Below are positions 21,621 to 33,300 of a stretch of DNA of 62,000 nucleotides, in pieces. The position numbers and the translations under genes are program-made. Within the stretch, counting starts at the first letter, position 1. Every line of letters begins with the position of its first letter. Source of the DNA: Acanthaster planci (lineage: Eukaryota > Echinodermata > Asteroidea > Valvatida > Acanthasteridae); assembly GCF_001949145.1 (NCBI RefSeq), contig NW_019091401.1:1268100-1330099 (forward strand), read 5' to 3'. A model generated the notes under the pieces. The model was given only the letters and a program-made list of their open reading frames with translations. It had not been told where the DNA came from and made no database searches.

Positions 21621-23809
21621 AGGATCTCAGAAATTGGCATGATGCGGTGTCATGAAACTCCTGAGAATTTTTTGGACAAGTGTGTGGAGCACTTGGGACA
21701 TGGGCTTGCTAAAACGCCCCCTGCACTGTTCAGAATTCATCAAGAAGCTACAAAGATACAAGTTGTCGTTAGTTGTTTGCAAGGTTTCATTTAGTGTCAA
21801 GAAATTTTGTGACAAGTTCAAAGGGTTTCTCTTATAGAAAAAGTACGAGCATTGGTGATACAAGCATTTTACATTACACATTCAGTTGTTCAAATGTATT
21901 GTTACAGTGGTGGTTCTCCCTCTAAAGACTGCCTTTTGGTTTTCTTATTACTTGATACAGAGGAAACTAAAAGGACATCAATTTGTTGTTATTCAGTCAC
22001 TGTTGTTTTTTTTTATAAGTTAAAATTTAGAACTTTTTTTTTAGGGAGATGGAATGTTTTATCACAGAACTGAAGATCATAGTTTTGCTTTGCATTCCAT
22101 TTGTTACTTTTAGGTTGTCCAGTGATTTCATCAGCTGCTCTTCACTATTTAATTTGCTTGTCATACAGTCGAAACTATCAATACTTTTGATTTACATGTA
22201 CATGATGTACCAGTACATACTTTTTTGTATTAAAAAATGGACATACCAGTAGTTTTATTTCTCAGAGAAACTATTGCATTCTTGTGTATGTAGCTATGCT
22301 ATGGTCACTTACAGTTTGAGCTGGTTTTACTGTGTCAAAACCAAACAATTATTTTCACTAGTAGGTTTAGATCTCTACAGTACTTGTCATGTACATGTAG
22401 ATATAGTGAAATACTATACCAGAGAATACTTGCTTTTTTTTTATACAGACAGCTTCAGGGGGACTGCGCTCAAAAGGAATATCTTAGAATTTTTCAATAT
22501 ATTTATTCAGATAGTTCGGTTAACTCTGAAATCATAATCAATATTGAGATCCTGAAATGTCGTACATTTTCCTTGTAACTCAGTGCTTCAAAACTGAAAT
22601 AGAAATTTTAAAGATCTGCATTGGTCTGAAAATAGATTCTTATGCTACAACAAGTTAATCATGCAAACTTGGTGAGATTTGAAAGATATACAGATACAGA
22701 GAGTGGTATACATGTATATATACATGTACCACAAGTTCCACTTGAATGATGAAGTACCATACACGTACATACCTCAACAAGGAATGATCAAGTGAAATTT
22801 TAATCAAAAAATTGCCAAATTGATAAAAACAAAGGAAATGCAATTGTTGATAAAATGTACAATATGCAGTTGCAGTCTTTCTCTGTATCTTACTTTGTGA
22901 ACTAAATGATGACTTTATCAACCAAGGTTATTCTTGTTGCAAAGACATATATTGACTCTACAGAGTTGCCTCTTGATTGATGGCAAAGAACAACGCCCTT
23001 TATTGTTTTACAAAGGGTGAATTCTGAAGGTTTCCGTTGTATTTCTAGTCTGGTAATAACAAGATCATTATTGTAGCTTGACCCAGTAACTTTATGATGA
23101 CTAGACATCAGAATAAATCCCTTTCATCTGATTGGTGGGACATTGAACACATGTCATGAATTATTTGGTATGATAAATGCTTGACTGTTGATCATACACG
23201 TAACTCATCACATATTGTACTGTGCACTCATGGCTGGTCCTGTTGTAGCTCTTCACACAAACACAATTTTCAGCAATACTGATAAACCTGAAACGTTAGT
23301 CTTAAGTTAGATGAACACATATTTGAATGAAGTGATCCTAATACTTTTAACAGTGTTACTATAATACTGATGTGAAAGTTTTTCTAAAAGTCAAGTTGTG
23401 GCAGTTTTATATCCAGACCTTGTTCAGAATTTTTTGCTTTACATGTACACGTACACGTATGGACATATGTGTAGTTTACTAATGTCTCTTTGGAATTTAT
23501 ATCGTTTGGAAAATAGAAAATTTGCACATTCACTATAAGAGTCTAAGCTTTAATGATTCTTTTGTTTTGTCAGCATCCCCTTACTCAGGTGTACGTGCTC
23601 ATTCAGTGTACATGTAGATTCAAAATTGCACCATGTATCATTAACCAAGGCAGCCATCTTTATTGACCATGTGTGTGTCAAATCGCATGTAAACAAATCA
23701 AATACCCAACTCAGTTTCTTTAGTTTTTCTGCTTTATGGATTTCATTAGTTGCATAAGTCAAAGAGGAGTTGGGTCAGTCACGCAAATTCTGTTGTGTCA
23801 TTTTCAAAA
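21621..23809. other. SLC26A11 3' flank / intergenic DNA
   Basis: No coding similarity seen. A+T-rich, with frequent TACATGTA-type palindromes (for example 22702-22730 and 23442-23460). Part is probably the SLC26A11 3' untranslated region. Confidence 0.5.
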
Positions 23810-23869
23810 GTTTAAGAGTACCTAAAATTTGTTGAAAGAAAGAGGAACGCAATGAAGATTGCATGACAT

Positions 23870-25335
23870 AAAAAGTTGGAGCAGTTGGAACTAGAGAAGA
23901 AATTGGCAGCGACTCGAGCTATTAAGCAGGTGTATGCAGCGATGGAGTCCGATGGCAACCAATCCATATCTTCACAGTTATCCACTGTCCCTGTCAATAT
24001 GAACACATACAAATGTTTCTGCACTCAGGGAAATGGGAACACACTCCTTCATCACATTCATGTTACCCCAGTGAATGCAGAGTTGAGGACAGTACATCAA
24101 TCACTACCATTAGTCAGGCAAGACTAAAGCTGCCATCAGCAGTCCAGTATACATCAGTCCCCCTACTCTAAAGACAGTGGATGGATGACAATCTTGTCAA
24201 CCCTGGAGAAGCGTTTAATGCAATAAGCCAAGACCAGTAGGCAACAACCTAATGTCAACAAACGGCATGTTCCTTTAACTAGCTACTGTAGATAGCAATC
24301 CCAATATTCAGCGGGGATCCCCTCCAGTATTCCCTATGACGGAACTTTTTCAACTCCCTGATTAACAGCCAACCCCTTGATCCCAATACAAAGCTGAACT
24401 ACCTCAATCAGTATGTGAGAGGAAAACAATGGCACCTAGTGGATTACATGTTCACCAGCTCTGAAAAGGCATAAGCAGATGCAAGGAACGTGTTCCCTTC
24501 ACCAGTACACAAGGTCAGTGGCCAAGACTGGCACCAAGAGATTCATCAGGCCTCAGAGATTTCTCAGATTTTCTTGGGAAAAGGGAAGCAGCTTGAGCCA
24601 CTACATCATGCCTAGGAGTGCTTGACCCTACAGGGGAGAATGCTAACATGACGGACAAACCAACATTTAACCTGGATATGAATTGGTGAGGCAAGATTGA
24701 AATCTGGAGACAGATTCATGGGCAGGATTTACTTCCCCCTTTCATAGCATTTGTGAAGGTTGATGAGACTGCAGCCGATAGTACTGAGTGTCACCCATAG
24801 CCAGGACAAACTAAGTCCCAGTACTGGAGACTGTGTCCCTGCAAAGCATGCCAGAAGTCACAACACAAGTTCTTTCACGACATTAACCAGAGTAGGTGAA
24901 AGGTAATCAAAAATTCCCCTGAGGGAGGGATCAATCTAAAGATGGCAGTTTAGTGGTGATGGTTCCTGTCTATTCTGCAAGAAATGCGTTTTTCAAGAGG
25001 CAACCCATCAAGTGAGAGAGTGTGACAACAAGAAAACTTGCTGCATTTGCAGTGGTGCCCACCTGACCTGCATGCATCACAGTTGTCAGAAGAATCATAA
25101 GAGCCAGCATCCAGTCAGTCCTCACTGGCCGGTAAACCCACAGCTCAGACTCCATCCACAAAAGTTGTCACGGTTCATTCTTCATGTATGTCAGAGGAGA
25201 GAGCGTCACAAAGCATCAAGGTTTGTTTGGATGTGTCACATGCAAAATTTGCCAACCAGACTAATGGGTGACAAGAACCTTCCACCCTATCCAGGTACAT
25301 CTCCAACTAGTATAGGAAAACTGTGGAGCACTGAT
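23870..25335 (+). pseudogene. BEL/Pao gag-like pseudogene
   Basis: A series of broken frames with gag-like content: coiled-coil-like start (EQLELEKKLAATRAIKQVY), the FSGDP and YVRGK region, and a Cys/His cluster followed by a short stretch that could be the start of a protease (TVHSSCMSEERASQSIKV). In-frame stops interrupt the gag core twice within 150 bases. Confidence 0.6.
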
Positions 25336-25345
25336 GATAGATAAT

Positions 25346-26013
25346 GTGGGTGTAGCAGAAAAATTTGAGTTGTTTTTGTTATTTCATTCTTTTTTCTAAA
25401 GTTTTCATCACATATTTATTGATGCTTGTATGTAGCGAATGAAAGTTATTTGATCAATAGGATATTTCACCAGTAATCTGTTAGGGCGTCCTCTGGTGAT
25501 ACACAAACTTTTAGGTCAAGGGTGAAGATTCGTCATGAATCCGATGATTTGCAAGTACGTGTACATGTACCATAATTTGCCCCTTAAAAATGTAAAAATT
25601 AACAAGGTTTTAAGGTCCCAATTTTTGTCACATTTGGTTCAAGATAATCGGTAAGTTTGTAGATTTATTTAAGGTAAAACTTATGATAAATTTAAGGGAT
25701 TTGGGGGTGAATTCAGCAGTTTTGTGAAAGATTTTGTGCATTTTGTGGTTGGATAACTCAAGACAAGTTACACGTTAGGACACGAAAACATTTACCTGTG
25801 TAAGCAAGGTGCGTACCTGTATTTATTTTCCATTGGTCAATGTTTTATTGGATTTCTTATAATTGTTACTAAGTTCATGTATTAACGTTTGTTGTTGCAG
25901 TCAACCACGAACTGTATCATCACCAATCATCATCAACAAATGTTCACCAACACCTAATCTTCACTGGGGTCTGCCTACCATCAACTTAGTCAGCTGTAAC
26001 ACATAGTAATAAA
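25346..26013 (+). repeat. Possible LTR inside the BEL/Pao remnant
   Basis: The segment starts TGTGGGTGTAGCAG just after the gag remnant. It is non-coding and reaches AATAAA at 26008-26013. This composition fits an LTR, but no second copy was found in the window, so the assignment is speculative. Confidence 0.25.
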
Positions 26014-26140
26014 CAGTAACTCCTGTCTCCTTAAAGGTGTTAACTCCTGTTAATTAGTTAAAGGTGTCAGACCATATGGTGCGTTCATGATGGGACCAAA
26101 TTAAAGCTTATGTAGCAATGGTTTCTCAGGCTACTGTGTG

Positions 26141-26348
26141 GGAAAAGTAAGAAAAAACAGTGCTCACTGGTTTGTGCAGATGCTGAATTTTTGGAAACTA
26201 GTGGTTTGAATGCAGAAAACTCTACATTCAAACCGCCAGGCGTCAGTGTTCCAATCCAGAATATGATGCGCTGTTCCGTCTCCAGGTGTCGAGCATCTGA
26301 TGTCCAACCCTGTATAAACTGCTGAGCACTGTTTTTTCTTACTTTTCC
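26141..26348. repeat. Short element with perfect 26-bp terminal inverted repeats
   Basis: Positions 26141-26166 and 26323-26348 are exact reverse complements over 26 bases (left arm starts GGAAAAGTAAGAAAAAACAG). About 156 bases lie between, with a second small inverted repeat around GGTTTGAATG and CATTCAAACC. The form is that of a MITE nested in the retrotransposon remnant. Confidence 0.8.
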
Positions 26349-26435
26349 TCCGCATTACGTTGCATCTCCACAAGCTTGAAGTGCCACAGGCTGTGTGCAT
26401 GTAGATGACTGTAGCGGCAAAAGATTTACTGGAAG

Positions 26436-27175
26436 ATTGTCTAGAGCCAGCTCTTCCATTAAATTACTGTGTGGTTCACTACTTTGATCCATTTTTGGTC
26501 CAAGGGCATAAGAGTCAAATTAAGCACCAGTGAATCCTGTTCACTTGAATGGCTTCCAGGACCGTTCATCTTGAAACAGCAAATTCCTTGACAGCAGGTT
26601 CCGTCATCAATGCCCTCAGAAGACCACAGCAGGAGAGGCCACGTACCTCAACTACGTATGTTCTGGACCAAGGTCAACATTTATCAGTGCTCAAAGTGAA
26701 AATACCCGAGGTGGAGCAGGACCAAATCAATCATTACCTGTTAGAAAGAAACCGCACCTAGATAACCTTCTTAATTGAACATTACACATGATAGTCACAT
26801 GGGAGGTATGTGGGAGAGGCAAATAGGCACAGTGCACTGAATGCTAGATGATGAATGTGTCAGCACACGTGTTGACACCTGGTCATCTTTTGACTATGAA
26901 ACCTGAGGTAGTTCCAACTCTGCCTGGAAAATTCCAGAAGACATCTATGTCCACAATGGAGACATGCAAATACTTGACCAGTGAGTTTTGGGTGCATGAG
27001 GAGAAAGGAGTTCCTGCACCAGCTTCAAGAATGCAAGAGGGGGTCACTCCAGACAGAGATCTACAAGCAGTTGGTGTTGTTTTATCTAATAAAGAAGGGA
27101 AGACTAGGAACCAGTGGCTACTGGTACTGGTAGTGGAAACCCACCTGACTGATGACGGACAAGGTCAGTAAAAGC
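26436..27175 (+). pseudogene. BEL/Pao integrase-like pseudogene
   Basis: Codons from about 26440 read EPALPLNYCVVHYFDPFLVQ, then ASRTVHLETANSLTAGSVIN and ALRR. They resemble the Pao integrase core (G-V-D-Y-F-G-P-F followed by S-R-A-V-H-L-E). The first catalytic Asp of the D,D,E triad appears replaced by His (CAC at 26477-26479). Further on, LDQGQHLS could match the S-D-N-G-T-N-F region, LTPGHLLTMKP the post-core motif, and EFWVHEEK with TRNQWLLVLVVETHLTDDG the C-terminal domain. Stops interrupt the frame. Dead copy. Confidence 0.65.
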
Positions 27176-27899
27176 TCCTGATGGCTGATGGCACACGAGA
27201 CAACCTTTATAGGCAACAACCTCCAACACTTTCCATCACTCTTTGACAGGCTTATACACAAGCTTGTCTTGCTTGCGCTCACAGAGATGCTAGAGACTAC
27301 AGAAATCAGAGATGTCCCTTCCAATGAGTCAAACTAAGGATCCTCCAAGCAAAGACCCTGCAAACAATGATGATGAACCATTCAGTGCATGGACATTTGG
27401 TTTACTTGTTCTGTTGTTTATTAATGTATAGATTTCAGTTTCAAAGAGTCAGCTGTAGCTTTGAAAGTTGGTGGAACCCTGGAGCTATTAATGACTCCAT
27501 GGTGGAACCCATGTAGAACAGAAACAAAAGAAACAAATTACTTTTTCAAACAATTCCAAACCTTATACGACACACTTGACTATCTATTTAATCATTAAGT
27601 CTAGACACGAAAATTTCTTGTCTTCATTTCGCATTTGTGCAATGGAAAAATAATTCATTCAGTGACAAAGTTAATGTTTGATTTCACACAGCTGGAATAG
27701 ACCATCCAATCAGTCACCTTGTGAATTTACTCTTACAGTGCACTAGAAATAAATATGAGGTACATGTAGGATGGTCTTAACAGTTAAGAATGGACTAGGA
27801 GAATGGATGCTGCTAACTGATGCTAAGGCACAGTTTTTATTTCCATTTAGAAATACCTTTTGGGTAACAAAGTCCAAACAAGTTTTGAAAAATTTATAC

Positions 27900-28763
27900 C
27901 AAGATGAACGTTGTGTTTGTCACGAGAACTGTTTTGGTTGGAAATGAGGCTGAAATCAGTAGGAATCAAACAGTACTTTCACAGTCCAATGTTGAACCAC
28001 GGCCTGCTGAGCTTCTAATCTACCAGTTGAAGCAGGCATGCACCAAATGTGCTAATAAGCTGCAGTCTACATAATCAACTCCTTAGATGTGCTTCTGCCA
28101 TAGAACCATTGCGTATTGGTCAAACTACATCACTGCATCATCTGTTGAAGCTGCCAGCACCTGTTACAAACTTGCATGGAAAGGAAAACTGAAGAATAGA
28201 ATAAGAACAAGAAGCTTGAAAGTTCCAATTAAACTTACAACTCACCCCCTGTGATACAGATCACATCAGAATTGACAAATTTTGGGCAGAAGTACATGAA
28301 AGTGGAGAATGCTCAAATCTCAGTAGAATGGACCAGGCACTGTAGTGCTTGCTTTCATTGCCCACAAATTGAAAGCTCCGTTAGTGTTATCAAGGATGTC
28401 CTTGAAAGCAGGAAATTACAGATGCAGGTGATGACCACCGTTTCTGCCATTCAAACCATCAAATATCAACTCGGCAGGAGTCGTAACATGACTGCTCTTC
28501 AGGTTTTCTCCAGACCAGATTACCTGCATGTAGATGTACATGACAGAGTTGACTCCACTCAGCAAACATATGAAAAGAGCTTACAAGTAGGAACCAGAAG
28601 AGAAAAAATCCAGCTTCTCATGAACTTGAAAAGAAGAGAAAAGCTATTGGAACCGGTAACTCTACACTCATGTCCAAAGCTCAAGCAAAGAAAGAACTCT
28701 TTGCTTCTGCATCAAGAGCTAAAAGCAATCAGGACAAAAGGGAAACACCGAAGTTTTATATAA
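27900..28763 (+). pseudogene. Possible hAT-like transposase C-terminal remnant
   Basis: Includes an open frame of 170 codons at 28251-28763, unusually long for intergenic DNA here. Across frames, segments such as IDKFWAEVHESGECSNLSRM, SVIKDVLESRKLQM and SAIQTIKYQLGRSRNMTALQ resemble, by pattern only, the D-x-F-W and L-P-H-S-N-x-x-x-E-R-x-F-S dimerisation region of hAT transposases. Frameshifts would be needed to join them. I do not recognise the family firmly. No splice sites tie it to a host gene. Confidence 0.3.
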
Positions 28764-29149
28764 GATGAAGGAAGGCCAGTTTTTTTAAGTTTCTCTGTTC
28801 TGCCCTTAGCAAAGCATAAGGAAAGATTCACTGTAGTAGTACAACTCTTCTGTACTTTAAGATCACTGAATAATTACATGAATATATTGGGATCCCAATA
28901 CGAGCTTTTAGCGTCGATCTGCGCACTTCCGCATTTGAAAACGAGGCTGTATGTGTCAGCTTCAATTCTTAATACGATCAGACGATTGAAAGTAAGGAGT
29001 CAAGACACAAAATACATCACGGTATGTTAAATTCAGACTCTTCAGGCTGCAATTTTGGGGGGAAAGTCTTTCAGGATGACTCAACATGTACAATCAAAAG
29101 AGAAAATAACAGAAATTTACCAAAAACTAACATACCTGCAATGGTCGTG

Positions 29150-29210
29150 TATCTTGTGCAGTGGGCGTGGTTTAAACTGAAGTGGCGTCACACTTATGAA
29201 CCGGATACTG
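29150..29210 (-). repeat. Dispersed repeat, copy 2 (inverted relative to 490-545)
   Basis: On the minus strand it reads TATCCGGTTC, then GTGTGACG, CACTTCAGTTTAAACCACG and CCCACTGCAC, matching copy 1 over about 48 bases with few substitutions. The two copies are 28 kb apart and in opposite orientation. Confidence 0.65.
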
Positions 29211-29291
29211 TATGTAATGTGTGGACTCCGCTGGTGCATGAGACAAAGTTCAACACAGAGAGCCTCGGTTTCGATGTGGATATGCCCAGAC

Positions 29292-29325
29292 GGAAAACCA
29301 TGAAATCCTGATTTCATGGTTTTCC
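29292..29325. repeat. Perfect 16-bp hairpin
   Basis: GGAAAACCATGAAATC is followed, after a two-base CT spacer, by its exact reverse complement. It lies about 80 bases from the dispersed repeat copy at 29150-29210 and may mark the end of that element. Confidence 0.8.
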
Positions 29326-30141
29326 ACTTTTCATTAGTACCACTCACATGCCTGATTTATTAATACATGTTAATTCTTTGTATTTTATCCTGATCAAGCA
29401 TCATCATGAAGTTTAATCTTCCTTCAGCAATATGTCACGTTTTTGCAAGTAAATGTACAGTACAAGTGCATTAAGCCATCTACAAAGCTCTGTAGGAAGG
29501 TAGATTGGCCGTACAGGAATTGGAGTAGCAATGTCACTTAGGATAAACTAAGAATTCCTCCAAATTAAACATGAGGACCAAATCAAAATGGACAAATTGT
29601 TCAATTCAGACAAATACTTCACATTGCAAATCACAACGTACATCCATGTATACAGATGCACACATAGGGGGAATGTACAGCATTACACAGCAAACATAAA
29701 AAAATACTTAAACTACACAATATGCATGTTGTAAAGCATGAATAATTTTTCCCTGTGGAATAATTCAAAACAAATGTGACACAATAAAAAGTATATTGCA
29801 CAAATTATAATCAGACACATACACACAAAGCACACCCATTCTTTACAGACACTTCCTGATTTCTCTGGCTGTTCCTCATCATTTTGAAGTGGGTAACTCT
29901 GATCCCAAACTCCTCTAAAATTGTCCTTGAGAGAGGGGCAAACATCTGGACCTCTGAAAGTCCACAGTTGGCTTTCAAACCCTACATTGTGTGGACCTGT
30001 TTTTTGCAGCTTCACACACACAAGGTGTACAAATCAAAACTATCTAGTGACCACAACCATACACAAACTCTGCAGCGACGCAATTCCTCAGAACAAGAGA
30101 AGCTTCTTATGACAAATAGGCCTACTGTGACAATTGGTCCA

Positions 30142-30313
30142 TCATCGCCCTCCTTTGCTGTTCGCTGCCAGCCACTTGATGACATCGCTGAGTCCCTGTC
30201 CATCCTTGGCACTGATTTCGAGCACGGTGATCGGCTGTGGGGCTGTATTAATAAGGTCATCCAGTCTCAACAGGTATCTCAACTCACCAAGGGGCACTGT
30301 CAACTGAAGGTCT
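30142..30313 (-). CDS. ARL16: ARL16 exon 5: G4/G5 and C-terminus
   Basis: Minus-strand acceptor CTACTGTAG; TGA at 30144-30142. It encodes DLQLTVPLGELRYLLRLDDL, then TVLEISAKDGQGLSDVIKWL and AANSKGGR. The LEIS-A-x-x-G-x-G-L pattern is shared with human ARL16. The large opposite-strand frame at 29884-30417 is a shadow of this exon. Confidence 0.93.
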
Positions 30314-33300
30314 CTACAGTAGAGAAGAAAATAAAAGGATTCCAGTGCCTTTCCAAAGACTATTTTCTTCTGAGGGTTTTTAGATCACCTTATCCCAAAA
30401 TGGCTCTGAATGGGTAGATTCCATCCCCTGTATGTTTCTTCTGTTCTTGTTGCAACACTTGTTTTTTAACAAGCCGGAGTTTCCCACTGATGTCTTGTAG
30501 CCATTTAGAAACCAAACAGTTCATTACATGTATATAAAATCTGATATAGGATACCAGTCTTGCATCATAGGTACTGGTACTTTTCCCATTGACTAAACAG
30601 GCTGATGGAGAATGATTTATAAATACAACTGTAATAATGAAGCTCTCGTCAGATTGAATTGATACAAAATGATACAAAAAGATCTGTCCTCAGGCTGTGA
30701 GGATGGGAAAAAGAGACCTTTTTAGGTTAATTTATGAATGTGCATGTATGGTCTCAATCATTTTGACATAATCAAGAATGATGAATCTTTTGTTGCATGT
30801 GATTAGTTCATGGCCTTTTATGAATTTGAAAAGAACACAATACAAACTTCCCTGCTGTGAAAAATATGAGCCTTGGTTCAAACAATGTGGAAGTTGAAAC
30901 ATGGAAAGATGAAATGAAGAGACTTGATTTGAACAACTTAGCGGTAACTAATTTGAATCAATAATGCCAGACAAAAGAGTAATTTTGCTAGACTGCATCA
31001 CAAGTTCACAACTGTAGCTGTGCCATACAAGAGGGTCCTTCTGTTTGGCTTCAATACTGACACACAGACTTACACTTTATTAAGAAGGATGAGGACGTTG
31101 ACTTTCTGCATCTTCTCTGACTGCAGTGTGGTCAGAAGCTGGATGCAAGATGCAGACACTTGACAGGGATTGGAGGCATCAATGACAAACTACAGTAACA
31201 GAGAGGAACCACATAATTGACAAATAGACGACAATAGATGACAACTGCTATCAAAAGGTTCATCTCTGGAACATGGAGTGGGCTCATTCTGGGCTTGCAT
31301 CAATTACAATAATTCCGTATTTCAAAATTTGACCTTCCATTCAATTGTATATTCAACTATTCTGTCAAATAAATACAATTCATAAATACTTTACACAGTT
31401 CCATATTCAACAAGGCACAACATGACCTTGCATTAACATTTGATAATGCCCGCTGAGAAGTGATAACGATTCTACATAAAAACATGCTGGCACCTAGATA
31501 CGAGGACAGTTTGACCCATTCGTATTAGTCAAGAGTCTGTGTGTGCTATGGCATGCAAAACTCGCCATGCACGTGCCATGTGCATATACATTGTACATGT
31601 AACTTCTGGACTACTTGCACAAGGAACATACCATAAAATAGACAGCAGTGTTCAGGAAACTGAAAGTAAAATTCTCGAACAAAATCCTTTGAAATTACTG
31701 ATTTCTTTTGACTCTCCGACTAAAATGGTATTTATGAATGGAAATAAATACATGTATGTGCTTGGCCGATGTTTAAGACTGGCTCAGGAGAAAGAATGTT
31801 GATAAATGCCCTTGCCTACGGCTTGGGATTAGTCACATCCATTCTTCTGAGCCGGTCTTAAACACACATTTAAGACCAGCCAAGCACATTCCTAAATTAC
31901 CAGTGACATTGGGGAGAAATAGCATCTTAAAGTAACAGGAAAGTAAAAGCAAACAGCATTAAATGTTATACAGCATTTTTGATGTGGAAAATGTTCAAAA
32001 TTAGGTATATTTGTCAATTTTTGAAGTTGCTGACATAACATTGTTGGGCATATCAGCTACCTTAACGTTTTATGCAACACCTTGAAATAAAGTTTTAGAA
32101 TGCAATTTTGATACCAAAAAAGTTGACTTTTCCAATTTTGTTTCAGTACATTTTTTTACTTGTTTGACTTCAATAGTAAGCATTCAAATACACTACTGTA
32201 CATGTACTTGATGTTCAGCTGAATATCAACGAATATACTGCACAGCACTAATGTGTAGGGAGACTGGTTTGTCTCAGTGATCACTAGTTGAAAGCTGGTT
32301 GCAAGGTATGCTGTGCAGATGCCTTACTTGCCTTACTGTCATGACTCAGGCAAGAAACAGTATTCTATGATGTTTATGATGGGAAGGATTAGGAGATCAT
32401 GCAGATCAAAAATGCTTCTCTACTGACCCATCCAGGAGAAAATCTCTTGACTTTACTTCCCCTTTCAAAGCAATCTTCAGATTGACTGACTCCTCGTAGG
32501 TCTTGTGACTGCTCAGAACCTTTCTGATTCAGACACAACATTCTGATGTCACAGGAATTCCCTCGAGTGTCCGACTGTCATTAAACTTCCAACATTTCTA
32601 AGATTCCCAAACTGTGCCTTCTACAACTTCTCAACAAATCAAAGACCACAGATGTAAATAGTTGATTCTTCATTTATCGACTGCACAGCATGCAGACGGA
32701 TGGCATATATTCTATTTACAGACCATCATGGAAAATTTTCTGTATTGGTTTATGAGAGCGGACAAGGCAGTCCATAGGGTTCCACTGAAGTTCATTTAAA
32801 TCAAATATTGTTCAATAAAATTCATCCTTTAAAATGCAGTGGCAAAATTCTAAGCATCCCAAATTTCTTACCATCAAGGCAGAGCAATCAGAGAAGTAAT
32901 TATACCAGATTGGTGCCATGGCTCCACCTAGTTCCCTTATCGTCACCTCATTTCGCTTGCTGACATTCACATTTACCAAATTGGTACCAACCTATATGAA
33001 TAAGAGAAGACTATGCTTTTCTCACACACGTACATGTAGAATGAAGTGTTTAATTAGTAAAACAATAGTTTCTTCAAACCTGCTTCCATTTTTTCCCACC
33101 ACAAAATGTCCACAATTTTGTTTTAGGTTTTTCAATTTCTGGGGTCTAATTTGATTGATTTTTAAAAAGTCCATAAAATAGACATTCTTCTTCCATTGGC
33201 AAAGAAATTACACTTACATAAAATCTTAATACCATGATTTACAATATAGAGATTTAGAAAAAATAAGTTGTTAAAATATTAAAGATAACTGTTTATTTTC

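Larger units (their letters stand above)
23810..27180 (+). mobile_element. Decayed BEL/Pao LTR retrotransposon (gag and integrase parts)
   Basis: The translated pieces recall BEL/Pao elements. A lysine/glutamate-rich gag start lies at about 23870-23980. A gag core reading FSGDPLQYSL and LNYLNQYVRGKQWHLVDYM lies at about 24310-24460, and a LLPPFIAFV segment near 24740. A zinc-knuckle-like Cys/His region (CDNKKTCCICSGAH) is at about 25020-25100, and integrase-like sequence is at 26440-27175. Stops and frame changes break every part, and no reverse transcriptase or RNase H was recognised between them. The intervening 25340-26430 may be an LTR plus later insertions. Inactive remnant; similarity judged by eye. 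Confidence 0.7.
28764..30141. other. Intergenic DNA and probable ARL16 3' untranslated region
   Basis: Contains the dispersed repeat at 29150-29210 and the hairpin at 29292-29325. The right part is presumably the ARL16 3' untranslated region; TTTATT at 29356 (AATAAA on the minus strand) is one possible poly(A) signal. Confidence 0.45.

Noticed and set aside
29884-30417. 177-codon plus-strand frame
   Set aside because: It is antisense to ARL16 exon 5, whose minus-strand product is recognisable; the plus frame has no family features.
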